Positions 1-6,300 of a DNA stretch of 7,792 nucleotides are shown here, one piece after another. Position 1 is the stretch's first letter. Each line of letters opens with the position of its first letter. The position numbers and the translations under genes are program-made. The stretch comes from Pontiella desulfatans (GTDB lineage Bacteria > Verrucomicrobiota > Kiritimatiellia > Kiritimatiellales > Pontiellaceae): the NCBI GenBank assembly GCA_029287275.1, contig JARFRL010000370.1:1-7792 (forward strand). The letters run 5' to 3'. The notes beneath the pieces were generated by a model. It saw only the letters and a program-made list of their open reading frames with translations, was not told where the DNA came from and searched no databases.

Positions 1-1
1 C

Positions 2-3000
2 GCCAAGGATTTCCAACAGGCGGGCTACACGACGGGTTGCTTTGGAAAATGGCATAGCAGCGATCCGAATGAACCCACCAATGGAAAAGGACAGGAAGTC
101 GACTACAACGCGGTCAAATCCTACAGCGCGACGCATCAGGAGGATACCGCCCCGTTGGATAACGGGATGTTCGACAAAAGCTTCAACCGCGCGTGGGGCG
201 AAGGGGTGAACGCCTACGGTTTCGACCGGTATGTTGGCTTTTACAGTGGCCTCGTGGACTATTTCGACAAGTACATCAAATTTTATCATGACGTGAACTG
301 GTGGCACGACGGCGATTACGTGCCGGATGAACCGGGTTATCTCACCGACTTGATCTCTCAGCATTCAATCGCGTTTGTCGAAACCAACCAAGCCAGTCCG
401 TTCTTCTGTTTCGTTTCCCACGGATGCGTGCACGCGCCCTACGACATCATGCGCTCTGATTTGGAAGAAATGTGCGACCTTGTCGATGATGAACATCCCT
501 CGCTGGCGTGGACGAACGTGATGATGCTGGCCAGCCCAACAACCGGAAACCTGATCCGAGACGCGGAGGAGATGCGTTGCAGCACCGACTTCGAATTCAA
601 CTTGGACGCGCTGGAAACACAACTGCCGGGCTTTCACGATCTGGTGTACTACACCATGATTTATTCGATGGACAAGTCGGTTGGTCTCATGCTCGACAAG
701 CTCGACGAACTGGGGCGGACGACCAATACCATCGTTGTATTCACCAGCGACAACGGAGGAACCACCCGCGCGGACAACTCGCCGTTCCGCGGGAACAAAC
801 ATCAGATCTATGAAGGCGGTATTCACGTCCCCGCCGCCATCTTGTGGCCCGGCACGCTGGACGCGAATCAGGCGCCCTACGCGCCCGGCGACAACATCTA
901 CAGCAATTTAACGCAATACCTCGACTTGTATCCCACGCTGATCAACATGACGGGCGCGACGCTCCACGGAACGGACCTCGACGGCATCGATCTTACCACC
1001 AATCTATTGAACCGGACCTCCGCGCGTCTGGATTACGATGGTTGCTATTTCGGCATCGATGACTATTGGGCATCGACGCGCAACGAGCGTTGGAAACTGC
1101 ACTTCAACCGGCTCACCGGCAACGACCATGTGCTGGAGTTGTACGACCTTTGGAATGATATCGCGGAAAGCACCAACGTCGAATCGGTTTATCCCTCGCA
1201 GCGCGACGCCCTGATCGCGCGACAGGACCAATGGTTCGGGTCCGGAGACGTGACGGCCAGTTTCATGCCGTTAACCGACGACAGCTTGCCCCCCTACGCG
1301 AAGCCCGCGCCCTCCGGCGACGTTCTCGAAATAACGGCGACGCAAACAGCCTCGATTTCGAACCCGAACAACGGCGTCTCCGTTGGGTTTTCCGATCCCT
1401 CCTTCAAACCGCTCAATGTGTACGATGACTACGTTCAGGCCAACGACGTGATCGAATATGACATCTACGTGGCGGAGGACTCCGACCAAGTGAGCGGCTT
1501 TTTCTGCTCCCCTTCCCGCAGCTCGAAGCCGTTGTTCAACAACCAGCGGGGCATCCATCCGTCCGGCGGCATGCTCAATTTCCATTCGATGCCGAAAGGA
1601 GAATGGGTACGCGTCGCGGCAGGGGTCGGTGATATCGCGCCATCGACGGCCAAGCCGCAGTACATCGGGCTTTTCAATAGCTCTCCGGGAACCTACCACT
1701 TCTACATCGACAATGTCGTCGTCCGCCGACAAGACGGCTCCATACGAGCCATGGTCTGGAATAACGGAAACGATACGGACCAGAGTCCAAGCTATTATTA
1801 CAACCGGAACAAATATAACTCTTGGGCCGCCGCGAGCGCCGTGTCTGGCTTCCCGTTCAGCGACATCACCATTGGCACGATCGATCTCGGCGCTCTGGCC
1901 GCGGACCCCGGCGCTGGCACGAACAACCCCAGCATCACCCCCGCGGACGGAATTGGCATCGACTATCCGGTCTGGGCCGACAACGCCACCGACACCACGG
2001 GAAACGGATCGAACAACTCAACCGGCAACGCGCAGGTGGGCGATGTGTTCGGCACGGACAATGTTCGCCGATCCGTTTTCGCTTTCGATATTGATGATTC
2101 CATCACGCCCGACCGAATTGAATCCGCCGTGCTGAAGCTATACTATCGCGGCGCGAACGAGAACGCGGAGACGACTGGCGGCGCGGTATCGCTTTATCAT
2201 AGTGAAACCGCCGCCGTTTGGAGTGGAAGCGCCCTCGCCGATCAGAGGGATTTGTTCAATCTAGCGCTATGGTCGGACACCGGTCTTGATGTGGTCGCGA
2301 CACCATTAGAGACGCCGGAATACAAGGAAATCGATGTGACGGCTCAGGTGCTGGCGGATATGAACGGCGACCCGACGCGTTCAGCCATCGACGGCGGAGC
2401 GAACAAGGTTATGTCCCATTTTCTGATTCGCTGGGATAACGAAGGCACGTTCGACGCGGACCTGCTTTTCGACACGGTTGAAGGTTCCGCTGGAGATCCT
2501 GTTCTTGTGTTGGATCTGGATTCCGGAACGACCTTGACCAACAGCGGTTCCAACTACAGCGCGTGGTTGACGGGGATCGGCGGCATTGAGGCTTTGGATC
2601 CGAACGGAACCGGGCCAACCAATCAGTGGCCGCTGATCACGGAATACGGGCTGGGCAGCGACCCTTCCACCCACACCGCGGGATGGGTCAAAAGCTCCAA
2701 CGCCCCAACGGCGCGGCAGCTGGGCACCTACGAGATAGAAGATGATTATTTAACCATGAGCTTTGATTTCAACCGCGAGGCCGCTGATATTGAGGTCGTT
2801 GTGAGCGAATCAACCAATTTAATCGACTGGGCCGACACCCTGGTGCTTCGACCTCCCTATACCGACACCGCCGTTATCTCCTCGAACTCGTTGGTGCTGA
2901 GCGTTTCCGACAACGCCGCGACCAATAGTTATCCCGTCGAAACGACGCGCGTTACCGCACGAAACGGAAAAGCCGTTCATGATGAACCGAAGGGGTTTCT

Positions 3001-3289
3001 CAAACTCGAAGTTAGACCGTCCGTCGCGCCCGCGGCCACCCCCCTCTACTTGAACGCCGTGTCGCACGCCGGCGTCTTGCTGGAATGGAGCGCGGAGGGC
3101 GAACAGGAGTTGTTCATCATCGAGCGCGCGGCGGCGGGTTCGGGCTCGTTCGCGCGAATCGCCAAGACCGGAACCTATCAGTATACCGACACGACCGCGA
3201 CGGCAGGACAATCGTATGATTATCGTGTGCGCGCCGTGAACGTCGCCGGCGTCACAGCCTGGTCCAACATCGCTCGCGCGACCCGATGA
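2..3289 (+). CDS. Sulfatase 1, secreted-type multidomain sulfatase, 5' end cut by the window edge
   Basis: Formylglycine-type sulfatase expected to hydrolyse sulfate esters, probably on polysaccharides. The frame is open from base 2 (1095 visible residues), so the start, signal peptide and Cys/Ser-x-P-x-R motif lie upstream. Seen: AGYTTGCFGKWH at 20-55; the SHGCVHAP histidine region near 407-440; FTSDNGG at 740-760 with the metal-site Asp-Asn at 749-754; and RGNKHQIYEGGIHVP near 788-832 with the conserved Lys. A typical late-sulfatase DLYPTL...LDGIDL stretch follows, then ELYDL. After about base 1250 come an unassigned beta-sandwich (about 1313-1894), a CBM96/DNRLRE-like domain (about 1952-2518; GD...RRSVFAFDI...SAVLKLYY), the C-terminal module shared with the facing gene (about 2552-3022) and an FnIII domain (about 3026-3286). 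There is no sorting signal at the extreme C-terminus. A TTG at 155 is not the start, because conserved catalytic sequence lies before it. The sulfatase call is firm; the substrate is unknown. Confidence 0.94.
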   Translation, partial: AKDFQQAGYTTGCFGKWHSSDPNEPTNGKGQEVDYNAVKSYSATHQEDTAPLDNGMFDKSFNRAWGEGVNAYGFDRYVGFYSGLVDYFDKYIKFYHDVNWWHDGDYVPDEPGYLTDLISQHSIAFVETNQASPFFCFVSHGCVHAPYDIMRSDLEEMCDLVDDEHPSLAWTNVMMLASPTTGNLIRDAEEMRCSTDFEFNLDALETQLPGFHDLVYYTMIYSMDKSVGLMLDKLDELGRTTNTIVVFTSDNGGTTRADNSPFRGNKHQIYEGGIHVPAAILWPGTLDANQAPYAPGDNIYSNLTQYLDLYPTLINMTGATLHGTDLDGIDLTTNLLNRTSARLDYDGCYFGIDDYWASTRNERWKLHFNRLTGNDHVLELYDLWNDIAESTNVESVYPSQRDALIARQDQWFGSGDVTASFMPLTDDSLPPYAKPAPSGDVLEITATQTASISNPNNGVSVGFSDPSFKPLNVYDDYVQANDVIEYDIYVAEDSDQVSGFFCSPSRSSKPLFNNQRGIHPSGGMLNFHSMPKGEWVRVAAGVGDIAPSTAKPQYIGLFNSSPGTYHFYIDNVVVRRQDGSIRAMVWNNGNDTDQSPSYYYNRNKYNSWAAASAVSGFPFSDITIGTIDLGALAADPGAGTNNPSITPADGIGIDYPVWADNATDTTGNGSNNSTGNAQVGDVFGTDNVRRSVFAFDIDDSITPDRIESAVLKLYYRGANENAETTGGAVSLYHSETAAVWSGSALADQRDLFNLALWSDTGLDVVATPLETPEYKEIDVTAQVLADMNGDPTRSAIDGGANKVMSHFLIRWDNEGTFDADLLFDTVEGSAGDPVLVLDLDSGTTLTNSGSNYSAWLTGIGGIEALDPNGTGPTNQWPLITEYGLGSDPSTHTAGWVKSSNAPTARQLGTYEIEDDYLTMSFDFNREAADIEVVVSESTNLIDWADTLVLRPPYTDTAVISSNSLVLSVSDNAATNSYPVETTRVTARNGKAVHDEPKGFLKLEVRPSVAPAATPLYLNAVSHAGVLLEWSAEGEQELFIIERAAAGSGSFARIAKTGTYQYTDTTATAGQSYDYRVRAVNVAGVTAWSNIARATR
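1313..1894 (+). other. Unassigned beta-sandwich-like domain within sulfatase 1
   Basis: About 190 residues between the catalytic domain and the CBM96-like domain. The pattern of alternating hydrophobics, a central VIEYDIYV strand, GEWVRVAAGVG and a closing TYHFYIDNVVVRRQDGS resembles jelly-roll carbohydrate-binding domains, in which the last strands read 'YIDNV.V...DGS'. I cannot name a specific family. A carbohydrate-binding role is inferred from the fold-like pattern and the position after a sulfatase. It also contains an out-of-place C-S-P-S-R motif at 1505-1519. Confidence 0.5.
1952..2518 (+). other. CBM96/DNRLRE-like domain within sulfatase 1
   Basis: About 190 residues opening with a Gly/Asn/Thr-rich stretch (TGNGSNNSTGNAQVGD). 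Then come RRSVFAFDIDDSI, RIESAVLKLYY, and a late YKEIDVTAQVLADMNGD strand with a Trp/Asp-rich closing part. This order (exposed 'GD', R-S-x-x-x-F-D-I, 'I-x-S-A-x-L-x-L-Y', 'x-x-I-D-V-T') is characteristic of DNRLRE/CBM96-type beta-sandwich domains. Those occur in secreted polysaccharide-active proteins and bind alginate-like or other glycans in some cases. Binding here is inferred. Confidence 0.65.
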
Positions 3290-3329
3290 AGCGAACCATT
3301 ACGCGAAAGAAAATTGGATCTCGGATTAC
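3290..3329. other. Convergent intergenic gap, no clear terminator
   Basis: The two stop codons (TGA at 3287-3289 on +, TAG at 3330-3332 on -) face each other across 40 bases. I see no stable GC-rich hairpin followed by a T-run on either strand, only short A-rich patches (AAAGAAAA). Termination of both transcripts may use Rho, or may occur inside the opposing gene. Confidence 0.6.
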
Positions 3330-6300
3330 CTAGTTGGATATTTTCAAACGGATATAGGATTGAGGCTCATCCGCGGGAATTGAATGCATGACTTCATCAA
3401 GCACTCCATCCGTTGGATCGACCTCCGCGTTCCCTCCGGCGTTCGTCCAGACTCCCGATGTCAGGTTGGTGGTGCTTTCCACGACGTACTCGAGAGCCGA
3501 ATCGTCGTTGCGTTTCACGTAGCGATAGGTAAGCGTTCCGTCATTCGCTTCCATCACCGGATTGGATCCGCGACTCAACGCGCTCGTCGGGTCGGAACCC
3601 ATGGCATACTCGGCCCAGTTGACGATTCCATCTTCGTCATAATCGTTGGTTTCGGAGCCGAGGTCGACCCCGAACGAATCCATCCAGTATTCCATAAAGG
3701 TAATCGGACCGGTTTCATCCTCCTCCGGCGTACGCGTTCCGACGAACGGGCCTCGCGACATTCTATACGCGTAATCCTTCGCGATGCTCGCCATCGCGTC
3801 CGCGGGGTCGGCGAAGTTGTCGTTGAAGTACGTCGTGGCCGTCCCCTCGTAAATCGCCTGATCATAATTCGGGTGCGGCACCAACGGAACGCGGGCGCCG
3901 ACCTCGGCGAAATAGTTGGTCATGTCGGCGTAGAGCGCGTCGCCGAGCGTCGGGTTGTTCGCGTAGAGGTTGTGGTATTCTCCCACATCATTCGCCAGAT
4001 CGAAGAGCATGATCGGCGACCAGTTCGTGCGCGTGACCGCGGTTTCATAGAAATAGACGATCTTATCCGTCCCCTTAACGACCACGGAGTGCGGCATCGT
4101 CGTCCGGTAATGCGGGTAATGGAAATAGAGCGAACGGTCGAGGAAGTCCGAAGTCAGCGGTTCTCCTTCCATCAATCCGGCCAGACTGACGCCGTCCAGA
4201 TCTTGCAGGCGCGCCGGGTCGCCCCCCGCCCAATCGACAAAGGTTGGCAGGAAGTCATAATTGACCACGTTGGCCGTGGAGCGCGAGTTGCTCACCACCC
4301 CCGGGCCTTCCACCACCATCGGCACGCGGATGCCAGCCTGCCACGCCCACCATTTATGCGCGTGCTGCGGCTGGGTCAGGCCGAAGATTTCGTTGTAAAA
4401 CTCGTGGCGGTATCCGTTGTCGCCCACCACGATCACGTACGTATTGTCGGCGATGCCGAGATCGACGATTTTCTGACGGATTTCGCCGATCTTTAGGTCG
4501 AGCTCATAGGCCATGCCGAGCCAAACCGCCGGATCGTTCTTTCGGTTGATGTTCGCCGGATTGGTTTCCCCCTCGTTATACGCCACAATCGCCGGGAGGT
4601 TCTGATAGCGCGCCCGCGACGACGGGTAGCATTCGCGGCCTTCGTGCATGGCGTAGTGCGAGAATTGAACATAAAAAGGAAGCCCTTCTTCAACAGCGGT
4701 TTCCATGTAGGCGTTTCCGCTATCGGTGATATGCGTCATTAGCTTCGGGTCGACGATATCGTCTAGCAGCTGACTGCTTGTCGTGTTTCCCTCGTTGTTG
4801 CTGGTATCTCCATCCGGGGCGTAGTATCCCTCGTTGCCGGGGTCGTCGCGCAGGTGCCACTTACCAAACAGCGCGGATTTATAGCCCATCGGCGCGAGCG
4901 CCTCGGCAATCGACACCGCGTTGGCGTCCAAGGTTGAATCGGACCCGTTCGGCATCACCGGGAATCCATAATAACTATCTCCCGGCTGATCAGCCTTGGA
5001 GTCATAATAATCGTTACTGAGCATGAAAACGGTGAATCCGTTGCGCGCGTTGGACTGTCCGGTCTGTATCGCCGCGCGGGCCGGCGAACACTGTGGCGAA
5101 CCGTAGGCGTTTCGGAACACCATTCCGTTTTCCGCCATCAAATCAAGGTTGGGCATTTCAATAATGCTCGGGAGTTCCGAGTTCGCCATCCGCTCGTCCA
5201 TGGCCACCGAGGAGCCATACCAAGCCCAGTCATCCACGTAAATCATCACGATGTTCGGTTGGTTAAGCCATTTATGAGTCAGCAGATCACGCGTCTTTTT
5301 AAAATGATCGGCTCGCGGGCTTTCGTCATAAACAACCACCTCGCCCACCATTCCGTCAAAGATTCCGCCAGCGGCGGAGCCTCCCAGAATCACCGGGTTC
5401 GCGGTCGAAAAGTCCGCTTTGGTCACCGCGCCGGTCACGACCGTGTAATTTTTGGAATCCCAGAAATAGAATTCCCCGGTGGTCGCGTCGTAATTCAGCG
5501 CGCAGATCACGGTGTCGCCCGCCTCGATTAGGCGGCTGGTTGAAACAACGCTGGCGCCACCAAGAAACGCCTGGATTTCTCCCGCCGCGGTATAGCGCAT
5601 TCCGAAGCCCGTGCCGCCGTCGGAGGAATTTCCGATCAAATCATTGTCGACGCCGGGAACCAAGTCTTGGCACGTAAAGGCGACCATCACGCAAAATCCG
5701 TTCGTCGATTCCGACTGGTCCAGCCAGAGATCGGAGTCGGCCGCCGAAAACAGTTGCAGGGTATCCAGCCCACCGCGCATGTCCATGCCCACCAGACCGG
5801 AGGCCGAGGTCAGCGAGCTCGGATACACCACGCTGCCTGAAGACGCGACCGCGTTGTAACCGCTCGTCGACTGGTCCACCCATTGCGTGACCACGTTTCC
5901 GCTAACCAGAACACTGAGCGCGTTCGTGGCATCCAGGTGTTGCAGCACGGACAGCTCGGACGGAACACCCTCCGCCTCGTTGCTGTAGGCGGACTCCGCG
6001 CCATTGGTGTCAACGGCGGTTACCACATAGTAATACGGAACCCCCGCGTCCCCCGTCGTATCGCTATAATCGCTGTCGGTCAATCCCGACGCGATTTCCA
6101 TATAATTGGTTCCGCTTTCCTCGGAGCGATATACCGAAAAAGAGGCGAACAGTTCGCCCGAAATATCATCCAGCCAGTCCAGCCGCACCTCACCAAGGTC
6201 GGAAACAGCGCTTAACTCTTCCGGCACATGGACCGCGGTCACCGTGACCCAGTCATCCACCATCGCTGAAGTCTCCGCATCCAGTTCCACGGCGCCCAAC

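Noticed and set aside
155..157. TTG as a possible start of sulfatase 1
   Set aside because: The same frame is open back to base 2 and encodes the conserved A-G-Y-x-T...F-G-K-W-H part of the sulfatase fold, so the gene begins before the window.
365..826. Minus-strand open frame within sulfatase 1
   Set aside because: It is antisense to the catalytic core, has no recognisable domain, and no clear ribosome binding site was noted.
1505..1519. C-S-P-S-R as the catalytic site of sulfatase 1
   Set aside because: The nucleophile motif must precede G-K-W-H in the fold; this one is far downstream in an accessory domain and lacks the T-G. Kept only as an oddity.
3290..3329. Rho-independent terminator between the genes
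   Set aside because: Only weak 3-base pairings were found and no stem followed by a T-run on either strand.
3384..4496. Long open frame on the + strand opposite sulfatase 2
   Set aside because: Its product would be Arg/His/Val-rich with no recognisable domain. It lies wholly antisense to conserved sulfatase sequence and is a by-product of GC-rich codon use.
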